Origin: Pseudomonas fluorescens
Lineage (GTDB): Bacteria > Pseudomonadota > Gammaproteobacteria > Pseudomonadales > Pseudomonadaceae
Direction: 5' to 3'
Length of the DNA: 64,000 nucleotides
Assembly (NCBI RefSeq): GCF_001307275.1
Contig: NZ_CP012831.1
Coordinates: 5,510,501 to 5,574,500, forward strand
Below the pieces are notes generated by a model. That model ran no database searches and was not told the DNA's origin. It saw only the letters and a program-made list of their open reading frames with translations. Made by a program: the position numbers and the translations under genes. Below are positions 8,167 to 16,887 of this stretch, one piece after another. How positions within the stretch are numbered: position 1 is the first letter of the stretch; each line of letters opens with the position of its first letter.

Positions 8167-8197
8167 CATTCAGCATTGATGCAAGCTGACCCACCAC

Positions 8198-8355
8198 CAT
8201 CGCGAGCAAGCTCGCTCCCACGGGGAGGTGTGGTGGACGCGACTTCTATGAACACCTGGAACCAATGTGGGAGCGAGCTTGCTCGCGATGACGGCGGTAC
8301 ATCCAACATCAATGCAAGCTGACCCACCGCTATCGCGAGCAAGCTCGCTCCCACA
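8198..8355. repeat. Cluster of three family A REPs
   Basis: REPs at about 8198-8222, 8276-8290 (inverted) and 8331-8355. The flanks of the first and third copies also match (GCAAGCTGACCCACC before, GTGTGGTGG after), so a unit of about 134 bases appears to have been tandemly duplicated. Confidence 0.88.
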
Positions 8356-8374
8356 GGGGATGTGTGGTGGGCAT

Positions 8375-8415
8375 AAAAAACGCCGCTTGGCCTTTCCAGG
8401 GCAAGCGGCGTTTTT
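8375..8415 (-). terminator. Rho-independent terminator of the npp-fabI operon
   Basis: Inverted repeat AACGCCGCTTG ... CAAGCGGCGTT flanked by A6 and T5, 16 bases beyond the fabI stop. It could also stop transcripts from the opposite side. Confidence 0.9.
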
Positions 8416-8430
8416 GCTGTAGCGTGAAGA

Positions 8431-9225
8431 TTACTCTTCGAGGTTACCCATGGCGGTGGTGTTGAAGCCGCCGTCCACGTACATGATTTCACCGCTGATG
8501 CCCGATGCCAGGTCCGAGCACAGGAAGGCGCCGGCGTTGCCGACTTCTTCGATGGTGACGTTGCGACGCAGCGGGGTTTGGGCTTCGTTGGCGGCCAGCA
8601 TCTTGCGGAAGTTCTTGATGCCGGAAGCGGCGAGGGTGCGGATGGGACCTGCCGATACGCAGTTGACGCGGGTACCGTCCGGGCCCAGGGAACCGGCCAG
8701 GTAACGTACGCCGGCTTCCAGGGAGGCCTTGGCCATGCCCATGACGTTGTAGTTCGGCATGGTGCGCTCGGCGCCCAGGTACGACAGGGTCAGCAGGCTG
8801 CCGTTGCGGCCTTTCATCATTTCGCGACCGGCCTTGGCCAGGGCCACGAAGCTGTAGGCGCTGATGTCGTGGGCAATGCGGAAACCTTCGCGGGTGGTGG
8901 CTTCGGTGAAGTCGCCGTCCAACTGGTCGCCCGGGGCGAAGCCTACGGAGTGCACGATGCAGTCCAGGCCGTCCCACTTCTTGCTCAGCGCTTCGAAGAC
9001 CTTGGCGATTTCTTCATCGCTGGCCACATCGCACGGGAAGCACAGTTCAGGGCTCGAGCCCCAGCCTTGTGCGAACTCTTCGACACGACCCTTGAGTTTG
9101 TCGTTCTGATAAGTGAAGGCAAGCTCAGCGCCCTCGCGATGCATGGCGGCGGCGATGCCGGATGCGATGGACAGCTTGCTGGCGACACCGACGATCAGTA
9201 CGCGCTTACCGGCGAGAAAACCCAT
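8431..9225 (-). CDS. fabI: Enoyl-[acyl-carrier-protein] reductase (NADH), FabI
   Basis: A 264-aa short-chain dehydrogenase-type enzyme for the last reduction of the type II fatty-acid elongation cycle; the class inhibited by triclosan. The FabI signature is intact: GVASKLSIASGIA at the nucleotide site and SYLGAERTMPNYNVMGMAKAS, with two active-site tyrosines and the lysine. A strong AGGAG precedes the ATG at 9225. It is the last gene of the leftward npp operon, 20 bases after nppD, and is followed by a terminator. The same linkage is known from P. aeruginosa (PA1806-PA1811). Confidence 0.97.
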   Translation of the reverse strand: MGFLAGKRVLIVGVASKLSIASGIAAAMHREGAELAFTYQNDKLKGRVEEFAQGWGSSPELCFPCDVASDEEIAKVFEALSKKWDGLDCIVHSVGFAPGDQLDGDFTEATTREGFRIAHDISAYSFVALAKAGREMMKGRNGSLLTLSYLGAERTMPNYNVMGMAKASLEAGVRYLAGSLGPDGTRVNCVSAGPIRTLAASGIKNFRKMLAANEAQTPLRRNVTIEEVGNAGAFLCSDLASGISGEIMYVDGGFNTTAMGNLEE

Positions 9226-9245
9226 GTGTTGCTCCTCTTTTCAGG

Positions 9246-10856
9246 TTATTCGGCAGTTGTTGGGGCCAGGAAGGCGGCCTCCAGCAACTGCTGTGTATAG
9301 GGGTGCTGCGGCGCGGCGAATATGCTGCGGGCATCACCTTGTTCGACCACTTGGCCATGCTTGACCACCATCAATTGGTGGCTCAGCGCTTTGACGACAG
9401 CCAGGTCATGGCTGATAAACAGGTACGTCAGGTTGTACTTGGTTTGCAACGACCGCAACAGCTCCACCACTTGGCGTTGCACGGTACGGTCCAGGGCCGA
9501 CGTTGGTTCATCCAGCAGAATCAACGCCGGCTTGAGCACCAGGGCCCGGGCAATGGCGATACGCTGCCGTTGCCCTCCGGAAAATTCATGGGGGTAGCGG
9601 TTCCGGGTTTCCGGGTCCAGGCCTACCTCCTTCAATGCCGCGATTATCGCTTGTTCCTGTTCGGCCGCGGTGCCGATCTTGTGGATTCGCAGGCCTTCGC
9701 CGACGATCTGGCTGACACACATCCGTGGGCTCAGGCTGCCGAACGGGTCCTGAAACACCACTTGCATCTCCCGGCGCAGTGGCCGGACCTGTTGCTGCGT
9801 CAGGCTGTCCAGCGGCTTGCCTTCGAAGCGGATCCCGCCCTGGCTACCGATCAACCGCAGGATTGCCAGCCCCAGGGTGGATTTGCCGGAACCGCTTTCG
9901 CCGACGATACCCAGGGTCTGGCCCTGGGGCAGGCTGAAGCGGATGCCGTCCACGGCCTTGATGTAGTCCACCGTGCGTTTGAACAGGCCTTTCTTGATCG
10001 GGAACCAGACTTTCAGGTCCTCGACCTGCAACAGCGGCGGGCCGACGACGTTGTTCGCCGGGGTGCCGCTGGGCTCGGCGCCCAGCAGTTCCCGAGTGTA
10101 CGGATGCTGCGGCGCGCGGAACAACTCTTCGCACGATGCCTGTTCGACGATGCAACCGCGCTGCATGACACATACGCGATGCGCAATTCTTCGCACCAGG
10201 TTCAAATCGTGGCTGATCAGCAGCAACGACATACCCAATCGTGCCTGCAACTCCTTGAGCAATTGCAGGATTTTCAGCTGGACAGTGACGTCCAGGGCGG
10301 TGGTCGGTTCGTCGGCGATCAGCAGCTCCGGCTCGTTGGCCAGGGCCATGGCGATCATCACTCGCTGGCGCTGGCCGCCGGACAACTCGTGGGGCAGGGC
10401 CTTGAGGCGCTTGTGGGGCTCGGGAATGCCGACCAGTTCCAGCAATTCCAGGGTCCGGCGGGTCGCGACCTTGCCGCTCAGGCCCTTGTGGATGCCCAGC
10501 ACTTCATTGATCTGTTTTTCAATGCAGTGCAGCGGGTTGAGGGAGGTCATCGGCTCCTGGAAAATCATCGCGATCCGGTTGCCGCGGATATGGCGGATGG
10601 TCTTTTCCTTCAATCCCAGCAAATCCTGGCCGGCGTACTGGATGGTCCCGGTGGGGTGATGGGCCAGCGGGTAGGGCAGCAAGCGCAGGATCGAGTGAGC
10701 GGTGACCGACTTGCCCGAGCCACTTTCACCCACCAGGGCCAGGGTTTCGCCGCGCTTGATGTCGAAGCTGACGCCCTCGACCACGCGCTGGCGGCGTTCG
10801 CCGACAATGAACTCCACCGCCAGGTCGCGCACTTCGATCAGATTGTCCTGGTTCAT
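9246..10856 (-). CDS. nppD: Peptide ABC transporter, fused double ATPase (NppD/YejF)
   Basis: A 536-aa protein of two ABC ATPase domains in one chain. Each has Walker A (VGESGSGKS), the signature (LSGGQRQR; FSGGQRQR) and Walker B (LLIADEPTT; LILLDEPTS). It powers import through NppB/NppC. The ATG at 10856 lies one base after the nppC stop, with AAGGAAG inside the end of nppC. It resembles E. coli YejF; in P. aeruginosa PA14 the orthologous NppA1A2BCD takes up peptidyl-nucleoside antibiotics. Identity of the system rests on gene order and family and is strong. Confidence 0.93.
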   Translation of the reverse strand: MNQDNLIEVRDLAVEFIVGERRQRVVEGVSFDIKRGETLALVGESGSGKSVTAHSILRLLPYPLAHHPTGTIQYAGQDLLGLKEKTIRHIRGNRIAMIFQEPMTSLNPLHCIEKQINEVLGIHKGLSGKVATRRTLELLELVGIPEPHKRLKALPHELSGGQRQRVMIAMALANEPELLIADEPTTALDVTVQLKILQLLKELQARLGMSLLLISHDLNLVRRIAHRVCVMQRGCIVEQASCEELFRAPQHPYTRELLGAEPSGTPANNVVGPPLLQVEDLKVWFPIKKGLFKRTVDYIKAVDGIRFSLPQGQTLGIVGESGSGKSTLGLAILRLIGSQGGIRFEGKPLDSLTQQQVRPLRREMQVVFQDPFGSLSPRMCVSQIVGEGLRIHKIGTAAEQEQAIIAALKEVGLDPETRNRYPHEFSGGQRQRIAIARALVLKPALILLDEPTSALDRTVQRQVVELLRSLQTKYNLTYLFISHDLAVVKALSHQLMVVKHGQVVEQGDARSIFAAPQHPYTQQLLEAAFLAPTTAE

Positions 10857-10857
10857 A

Positions 10858-11877
10858 TCACTTCCTTGGATCGAAGGCATCGCGAGCGGACTCGCCGATG
10901 AACACCAACAGGCTCAGCATCACGGCCAGCACGGCGAACGCACTGATGCCCAGCCACGGCGCCTGGAGGTTGGATTTGCCCTGGGCCACCAGTTCGCCCA
11001 GGGACGGCGCGCCCGGCGGCAGGCCAAAGCCGAGGAAATCCAGGGCGGTGAGGGTGCCGATGGCGCCGGTGAGGATGAACGGCATGAAGGTCATGGTCGA
11101 GACCATGGCGTTGGGCAGGATGTGCCGGAACATGATCGCGCCGTTCTGCATGCCCAGCGCCCGCGCGGCGCGCACGTATTCCAGGTTGCGCCCGCGCAGG
11201 AACTCGGCACGGACCACGTCCACCAGGCTCATCCAGGAAAACAGCAGCATGATGCCCAGCAGCCACCAGAAGTTCGGCTGCACGAAGCTGGCGAGGATGA
11301 TCAGCAGGTACAGCACCGGCAGCCCGGACCAGATTTCCAGGAAGCGTTGGCCGGCCAGGTCCACCCAGCCGCCATAGAAACCCTGCAGGGCGCCGGCGAT
11401 CACGCCGATGATCGAGCTGAGCAGCGTCAGCGTCAGGGCGAACAGTACCGAGATACGGAAACCGTAGATCACCCGGGCCAAAACATCGCGGCCCTGGTCA
11501 TCGGTGCCCAGCCAATTGACGGAGGAGGGCGGTGCCGGTGCCGGGACCTTGAGGTCGTAGTTGATGCTCTGGTAGCTGAACGGAATCGGTGCCCACAGCA
11601 CCCAGGCGTCCTTGGCCGCCAGCAGTTCACGGATGTACGGGCTCTTGTAGTTGGCTTCCAGGGGAAACTCGCCGCCAAACGTGGTTTCCGGGTAGCGCTT
11701 GAGGGCCGGGAAGTACCAGCCGTCGTCGTAATGCACCACCAGCGGCTTGTCGTTGGCGATCAACTCGGCGCCCAGGCTAAGTCCGAACAGGATCAGGAAC
11801 AGCCACAGCGACCACCAGCCACGCTTGTTGGCCTTGAACAGTTCGAAACGACGGCGATTGAGAGGGGACAGGTTCAT
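10858..11877 (-). CDS. nppC: Peptide ABC transporter permease (NppC/YejE)
   Basis: A 339-aa inner-membrane permease: an N-terminal transmembrane segment, a periplasmic region of about 100 residues, then five further helices with the EAA loop (ARALGMQNGAIMFRHILPNA) that docks to the ATPase. It pairs with NppB. The ATG at 11877 lies one base after the nppB stop (TGAGATG), so translation is coupled. E. coli YejE is the model homologue. Confidence 0.93.
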   Translation of the reverse strand: MNLSPLNRRRFELFKANKRGWWSLWLFLILFGLSLGAELIANDKPLVVHYDDGWYFPALKRYPETTFGGEFPLEANYKSPYIRELLAAKDAWVLWAPIPFSYQSINYDLKVPAPAPPSSVNWLGTDDQGRDVLARVIYGFRISVLFALTLTLLSSIIGVIAGALQGFYGGWVDLAGQRFLEIWSGLPVLYLLIILASFVQPNFWWLLGIMLLFSWMSLVDVVRAEFLRGRNLEYVRAARALGMQNGAIMFRHILPNAMVSTMTFMPFILTGAIGTLTALDFLGFGLPPGAPSLGELVAQGKSNLQAPWLGISAFAVLAVMLSLLVFIGESARDAFDPRK

Positions 11878-11878
11878 C

Positions 11879-12952
11879 TCAATGCTCCCGGCTTTCGAAG
11901 TCGATGCGCGGATCGACAAAGGTGTAGGTCAGGTCGCCGATCAGTTTCACCACCAGCCCCAGCAAGGTGAAGATGAACAGGGTGCCAAACACCACCGGGT
12001 AATCGCGGTTGATGGCCGCTTCGAAACTCATCAGGCCCAGGCCGTCGAGGGAAAAGATCACTTCCACCAGCAAGGAACCGGTGAAGAAGATCCCGATGAA
12101 CGCCGAAGGGAAGCCGGCGATCACCAGCAGCATGGCGTTGCGGAAGACGTGGCCGTAGAGGACCCGATGGCGGGTCAGGCCCTTGGCCTTGGCGGTGACC
12201 ACGTATTGCTTGTTGATTTCGTCGAGGAAGCTGTTCTTGGTCAGCAGGGTCATGGTGGCGAAGTTGCCAATGACCAGGGCGGTCACGGGCAAGGCCAGGT
12301 GCCAGAAGTAATCGAGGATCTTGCCGCCCATGCTCAATTCGTCGAAGTTGTTGGAGGTCAGCCCGCGCAACGGGAACCAGTCGAAATAACTGCCGCCGGC
12401 AAACACCACGATCAGCAGGATGGCGAACAGGAACGACGGGATCGCGTAGCCGACGATGATTGCCGAACTGGTCCACACATCGAAATGGCTGCCATGCCGC
12501 GTGGCCTTGGCGATCCCCAGCGGGATCGACACCAGGTACATGATCAGGGTGCTCCACAGCCCGAGGGAGATGGACACCGGCATCTTTTCCTTGATCAGGT
12601 CGATGACCTTGGCATCGCGGAAGAAACTGTCGCCGAAGTCCAGGTGGGCATAGTTCTTGATCATGATCCACAGGCGTTCGGGGGCCGACTTGTCGAAGCC
12701 GTACATGCGTTCGATTTCCTTGACCAGCGTCGGGTCCAGACCCTGGGCCCCGCGGTAGGAAGAACCGGCCACCGACACCTCGGCACCGCCGCCGGCAATG
12801 CGGCTGGTGGCGCCCTCGAAACCCTCGAGCTTGGCGATCATCTGTTCCACCGGCCCGCCGGGCGCAGCCTGGATGATGACGAAGTTGATCAGCAGAATGC
12901 CGAACAGGGTCGGGATGATCAGCAGCAGTCGCCGAAAAATGTAAGCCAGCAT
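11879..12952 (-). CDS. nppB: Peptide ABC transporter permease (NppB/YejB)
   Basis: A 357-aa inner-membrane permease with the typical first helix MLAYIFRRLLLIIPTLFG. A long periplasmic insert (about 35-130) and five more helices follow, then the EAA loop (VVTAKAKGLTRHRVLYGHVFRNA). It forms the import channel with NppC. It starts four bases after the nppA2 stop and is followed at one base by nppC. Confidence 0.93.
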   Translation of the reverse strand: MLAYIFRRLLLIIPTLFGILLINFVIIQAAPGGPVEQMIAKLEGFEGATSRIAGGGAEVSVAGSSYRGAQGLDPTLVKEIERMYGFDKSAPERLWIMIKNYAHLDFGDSFFRDAKVIDLIKEKMPVSISLGLWSTLIMYLVSIPLGIAKATRHGSHFDVWTSSAIIVGYAIPSFLFAILLIVVFAGGSYFDWFPLRGLTSNNFDELSMGGKILDYFWHLALPVTALVIGNFATMTLLTKNSFLDEINKQYVVTAKAKGLTRHRVLYGHVFRNAMLLVIAGFPSAFIGIFFTGSLLVEVIFSLDGLGLMSFEAAINRDYPVVFGTLFIFTLLGLVVKLIGDLTYTFVDPRIDFESREH

Positions 12953-12956
12953 CTTG

Positions 12957-14810
12957 TTACTCCACGCTCGCAGGGGCGGCGATTTGCTGCTCGATGACCT
13001 GCTTTTCTACTTCATCGGCCGGCTTGACCTCCGGCTTGACCCACCAGGTGGTGGTGCCGATGTCATAGGTCGGCGTGATTTTCGGATGACCGATGTGGTT
13101 CCAGTAGGCCACGCGCCAGGTCTTGATGTGCCAGTTGGGAATCACGTAGTAGCCCCATTGCAAGACCCGGTCCAATGCCCGGGCGTGAGCCACCAGGCTC
13201 TTGCGCGAGTCGGCATTGATCAGTTGCTCCACCAGTTGATCCACGGCCGGGTCCTTCAGGCCCATGGTGTTGCGGCTGCCGGGCTTGTCGGCGGCGGCGG
13301 ACATCCAGAACTCACGCTGTTCGTTACCCGGTGAGCTGGATTGCGGGAAGCTGCCCACCACCAGGTCGAAGTCCCGGGAGCGCACGCGGTTGATGTATTG
13401 GGAGACGTCCACCCGGCGGATCACCAGGTCGATGCCCAGGTCACTCAGGTTGCGCTTGAAGGGCAGCAATATACGCTCGAACTCGGTCTGGGCCAGCAGG
13501 AACTCCAGCACCACCGGTTTGCCTTGGGCGTCGACCATCTTGTCGTCGACGATGCGCCAGCCGGCCTCTTGCAGCAATTGGTAGGCCTTGCGCTGCTGGT
13601 CGCGGATCATGCCGCTGCCGTCGCACATCGAAGGCTGGAAGGCTTCGCTGAAGACCTGCTCGGGGATTTTGTCGCGCAGGGGTTCGAGAATCTTCAGTTC
13701 GTCTTCGCCGGGCAGGCCGGTGGCGGCCATTTCCGAATTCTCGAAATAGCTGCGGGTGCGGGCGTAGGCGCCGTTGAACAGTTGCTTGTTGGTCCATTCG
13801 AAATCCAGCAACAGGCTCAAGGCCTTGCGCACCCGCACATCCTGGAAGACCGGCCGGCGCAGGTTGTAGACAAAGCCCTGCATGCCGGTGGGGTTGCCGT
13901 TGGGGATCTGTTCCTTGATCAGTCGGCCTTCGGTCACGGCCGGGATGTTGTAGGCGTTGGCCCAGTTCTTGGCGGTCATTTCCAGCCAGTAATCGAACTG
14001 CCCGGCTTTCAACGCTTCGACCGCGACGGTGTTGTCGCGGTAGTAGTCGGTGACCAGCACGTCGAAGTTGTAGAACCCGCGATTGACCGGCAGGTCCTTG
14101 CCCCAGTAGTCCTTCACCCGCTCATAGCGGATCGAGCGGCCCGCCTTCACTTCGGCGACCTTGTAGGGGCCGCTGCCCAGGGGAATCTCCAGGTTGCCCT
14201 TGTTGAAGTCACGCTCGGCCCACCAGTGCTTCGGCAGTACCGGCAATTGGCCGAGGATCAGCGGCAGCTCGCGATTTTGGGTGTGCTTGAACTTGAACAG
14301 GACTTTGAGCGGGTCTTCGGCGATGACTTCGGCGACGTCGTTGTAGTAGCCGCGGAACATTGGTGCGCCGTCCTTGGTCAGGGTCTGGAAGCTGAAGACC
14401 ACGTCTTCCGCCCGTACCGGATGACCATCGTTGAAACGGGCTTCGGGGCGCAGGTAGAAGCGCACCCAGCCATTGTCCGGGGCTTTCTCGATTTTTTCGG
14501 CGATCAGACCATATTCGGTGAAGGGTTCGTCCAGGCCCTGCTTGGCCAAGGTGTCGTAGATCAGGCCGATGTCATCGGCTGGCACGCCTTTGCTGATGAA
14601 CGGGTTGAGGCTGTCGAACCCCCCAAAGCCGCCCTGGCGGAAGATGCCGCCCTTGGGCGCGTCCGGGTTGACGTAGTCGAAGTGCTGGAAGTTGGCGGGG
14701 TATTTCGGCGGCTCGTTGTACAAGGTCACGGCATGCTGCGGCGCGGCGCAGGCCAGCCCGGCGAACAACAGGCTGCTGGCCTGCAGGAGCAGGGCACGTA
14801 AAGGCTTCAT
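12957..14810 (-). CDS. nppA2: Peptide ABC transporter periplasmic binding protein (NppA2/YejA-like)
   Basis: A 617-aa extracellular solute-binding protein, family 5. Its signal peptide is MKPLRALLLQASSLLFAGLA with cleavage near CAAPQ. The conserved opening (YPANFQHFDYVNPDAPKGG), LGSGPYKV and YNFDV motifs are typical of YejA. It delivers peptides to NppB/NppC. The ATG at 14810 overlaps the nppA1 stop as ATGA. The frame is open far upstream, but that region is the coding body of nppA1. Two paralogous binding proteins in tandem is the npp arrangement known from P. aeruginosa. Confidence 0.92.
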   Translation of the reverse strand: MKPLRALLLQASSLLFAGLACAAPQHAVTLYNEPPKYPANFQHFDYVNPDAPKGGIFRQGGFGGFDSLNPFISKGVPADDIGLIYDTLAKQGLDEPFTEYGLIAEKIEKAPDNGWVRFYLRPEARFNDGHPVRAEDVVFSFQTLTKDGAPMFRGYYNDVAEVIAEDPLKVLFKFKHTQNRELPLILGQLPVLPKHWWAERDFNKGNLEIPLGSGPYKVAEVKAGRSIRYERVKDYWGKDLPVNRGFYNFDVLVTDYYRDNTVAVEALKAGQFDYWLEMTAKNWANAYNIPAVTEGRLIKEQIPNGNPTGMQGFVYNLRRPVFQDVRVRKALSLLLDFEWTNKQLFNGAYARTRSYFENSEMAATGLPGEDELKILEPLRDKIPEQVFSEAFQPSMCDGSGMIRDQQRKAYQLLQEAGWRIVDDKMVDAQGKPVVLEFLLAQTEFERILLPFKRNLSDLGIDLVIRRVDVSQYINRVRSRDFDLVVGSFPQSSSPGNEQREFWMSAAADKPGSRNTMGLKDPAVDQLVEQLINADSRKSLVAHARALDRVLQWGYYVIPNWHIKTWRVAYWNHIGHPKITPTYDIGTTTWWVKPEVKPADEVEKQVIEQQIAAPASVE

Positions 14811-16639
14811 TGATCTTTCTCCGAAGATTTCAGCCACCAGGCGCTCAGGCCCAGGGTATAGGGCGGCGTGGTGACGAAGGCGAACCGGTTGCGGTACGCC
14901 AGGCGATGATAATTGAGATACCAGTTGGGAATGCAGTAATGCTGCCACAGCAGTACACGATCCAGGGCCTTGCCGGCGGCGACCTGTTCGTCGCGGGTCT
15001 GGGCGGCGAGCAGTTTCTCCAGCAGGTGGTCGACCACCGGGTTGGCGATCCCTGCGTAGTTCTTGCTGCCCTTGACCCCGACCTGGCTGGAGTGAAAGTA
15101 CTGCCATTGCTCGAGGCCCGGGCTGAGGGTCTGGTTCAGTGTCAGCAGGATCATGTCGAAGTCGAACTGGTCCAGGCGCTGTTTGTATTGGGCGCGGTCC
15201 ACCGTGCGCAGCCGGGCTTGAACACCGATGCTGGCAAGGTTTTCGACGTAGGGTTGCAGGATACGCTCCAGGTTCGGGTTCACCAGCAGGATTTCGAAGC
15301 TCAGGGGCTGGTGGTCGGCGTTCAGCAGGCGTTGGCCGTTGAGATTCCAGCCGGCTTCCTTCAAGAGTCCCAATGCCTTGCGCAGGGTTTCCCGGGGAAT
15401 GCCGCGCCCGTCGGTCTTGGGCAAGCTGAAGGGTTCGGTGAGCAGTTTGGGCGGCAATTGATCCCGGTATGGCTTGAGCAGCAGCCATTCATGACCCACC
15501 GGCAGGCCAGTGGCGGAGAATTCGCTGTTGGGGTAATAGCTGAGGGTGCGCTTGTAGGCGCCGCTGAACAGGGTGCGGTTGGTCCACTCGAAGTCGAACA
15601 TCAGCCCCAGGGCTTCGCGCACCTTGACCTCGGCGAACGTGCCGCGCCGGGTGTTCATGAACAGGCCCTGGGTCTGGGTCGGGATCTGGTGGGGTATCTG
15701 CGCCTTGATCACATCGCCTCGGTTGACCGCCGGGAATTGATAGCCGTTGGCCCAGTTCTTGGCCTGGTGTTCGATGTAGATGTCGAACTCGCCGGCCTTG
15801 AAGGCTTCGAAGGCGACTTCGCTGTCACGGTAGAACTCCACGTCCATGCGGTCGTAGTTGTACTTGCCGCGATTGACCGGCAGGTCCTTGCCCCAGTAGT
15901 CCTTGACCCGCTCGAACACCAATTGGCGGCCTGGCTGCACTTTGGTGATGCGATACGGCCCGCTGCCCAGGGGCGGTTCGAAGGTCGTCGCCTTGAAGTC
16001 GCGGCCTTTCCAGTAATGCTGGGGCAGCACCGGCAGCTCTCCCAGGCGCAGGATCAGCAAGGGATTGCCCGAACGCTTGAAGACGAAGCGGATTTTCAGC
16101 GGGTTGAGAATGTCGACCCGCAGCACCTCCTGCAGGTTGGTGCGGTATTGCGGGTGGCCATCCTTGAGCAGCGTCCTGTAGGAGAACGCCACGTCATAGG
16201 CGGTGATGGGCACGCCATCGTGGAAACGTGCTTCGGGGCGCAGGTTGAAGACTACCCAGCTGCGGTCTTCGCTGTATTCCACCGACTGGGCGATCAGGCC
16301 ATAGCTCGACGTCGGTTCATCGCCGGACGGTGCGTACTGGCCAGTGCCGACCATCAGCGGTTCGTTCAGCTCATTGATGCCGTATTGCAGGAAATTGGGC
16401 GTGGAAACCGGGCTGCTACCCTTGAACGTGTAGGGATTGAGCGTATCGAAGGTGCCGAATGCCATGACCCGCAAGACTCCGCCCTTGGGCGCTTGCGGGT
16501 TGACCCAGTCGAAGTGGGTGAATCTGGCCGGGTACTTGAGCGTGCCGAACTGCGCATAGCCATGGCTTTCGCTGATGGTTGCGCTGGCGGGAGAGCTCAA
16601 GGCCAGGCTGATCAGGAACAGGAGGAGGGGACGTATCAA
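14807..16639 (-). CDS. nppA1: Peptide ABC transporter periplasmic binding protein (NppA1/YejA-like)
   Basis: A 610-aa family 5 solute-binding protein and first gene of the npp operon. The signal peptide MIRPLLLFLISLALSSPASA is followed by a mature start near TISES. It shares YPARFTHFDWVNPQAPKGG, LGSGPYRI and YWGKDLPVNRGKYNYD with NppA2, so the two arose by duplication but are now well diverged. Having two binding proteins for one permease suggests different peptide ranges. The gene lies downstream of mltD in the same direction, separated by a REPIN and about 250 bases. Confidence 0.92.
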   Translation of the reverse strand: MIRPLLLFLISLALSSPASATISESHGYAQFGTLKYPARFTHFDWVNPQAPKGGVLRVMAFGTFDTLNPYTFKGSSPVSTPNFLQYGINELNEPLMVGTGQYAPSGDEPTSSYGLIAQSVEYSEDRSWVVFNLRPEARFHDGVPITAYDVAFSYRTLLKDGHPQYRTNLQEVLRVDILNPLKIRFVFKRSGNPLLILRLGELPVLPQHYWKGRDFKATTFEPPLGSGPYRITKVQPGRQLVFERVKDYWGKDLPVNRGKYNYDRMDVEFYRDSEVAFEAFKAGEFDIYIEHQAKNWANGYQFPAVNRGDVIKAQIPHQIPTQTQGLFMNTRRGTFAEVKVREALGLMFDFEWTNRTLFSGAYKRTLSYYPNSEFSATGLPVGHEWLLLKPYRDQLPPKLLTEPFSLPKTDGRGIPRETLRKALGLLKEAGWNLNGQRLLNADHQPLSFEILLVNPNLERILQPYVENLASIGVQARLRTVDRAQYKQRLDQFDFDMILLTLNQTLSPGLEQWQYFHSSQVGVKGSKNYAGIANPVVDHLLEKLLAAQTRDEQVAAGKALDRVLLWQHYCIPNWYLNYHRLAYRNRFAFVTTPPYTLGLSAWWLKSSEKDQ

Positions 16640-16743
16640 GTCTGAGATCCGATCCAGGCGGCTTGGGCTTTATGGCCTGTACAGTAACAGCTTGTATCGG
16701 CAGGAAAAAGGCGGGGGCTCAAAGCTTCAGGGTTTGCTTGAAC

Positions 16744-16874
16744 TGTGGCGAGGGAGCTTGCTCCCGCTGGGTTGCGAAGCGACCCCGAATCTGGCACCTC
16801 GGTGCGACAGGTGGATTGAGTCGCTGCTTTTGGGGCTGCTTCGCAGCCCAGCGGGAGCAAGCTCCCTCGCCACA
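16744..16874. repeat. REPIN, family B
   Basis: Left copy at 16744-16768 (TGTGGCGAGGGAGCTTGCTC...) and inverted copy at 16850-16874, around a spacer of about 80 bases. It fills most of the gap between mltD and nppA1 (16640-16887) and could act as an attenuator between them. Confidence 0.88.
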
Positions 16875-16887
16875 GAGAGTCCCTCGG

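Noticed and set aside
9162..10901. A 579-codon open frame antisense to nppD.
   Set aside because: It lies wholly over a gene with intact ABC motifs; its translation is Gln/Gly/Asp/Arg-rich with no domain. This is an effect of GC-rich third positions.
14811..15488. A 226-codon N-terminal extension of nppA2.
   Set aside because: It lies inside nppA1 in another frame. The ATG at 14810 starts a proper signal peptide and overlaps the nppA1 stop.
14810..16645. A 611-codon open frame antisense to nppA1.
   Set aside because: It mirrors the length of the real gene and has no recognisable motif or ribosome site; the sense frame has a signal peptide and family motifs.
16792..16807. A sigma-54-like TGGCAC...TGCG sequence before nppA1.
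   Set aside because: The spacing and the second half do not fit TGGCACG-N4-TTGCW, and the site lies inside a REPIN spacer.
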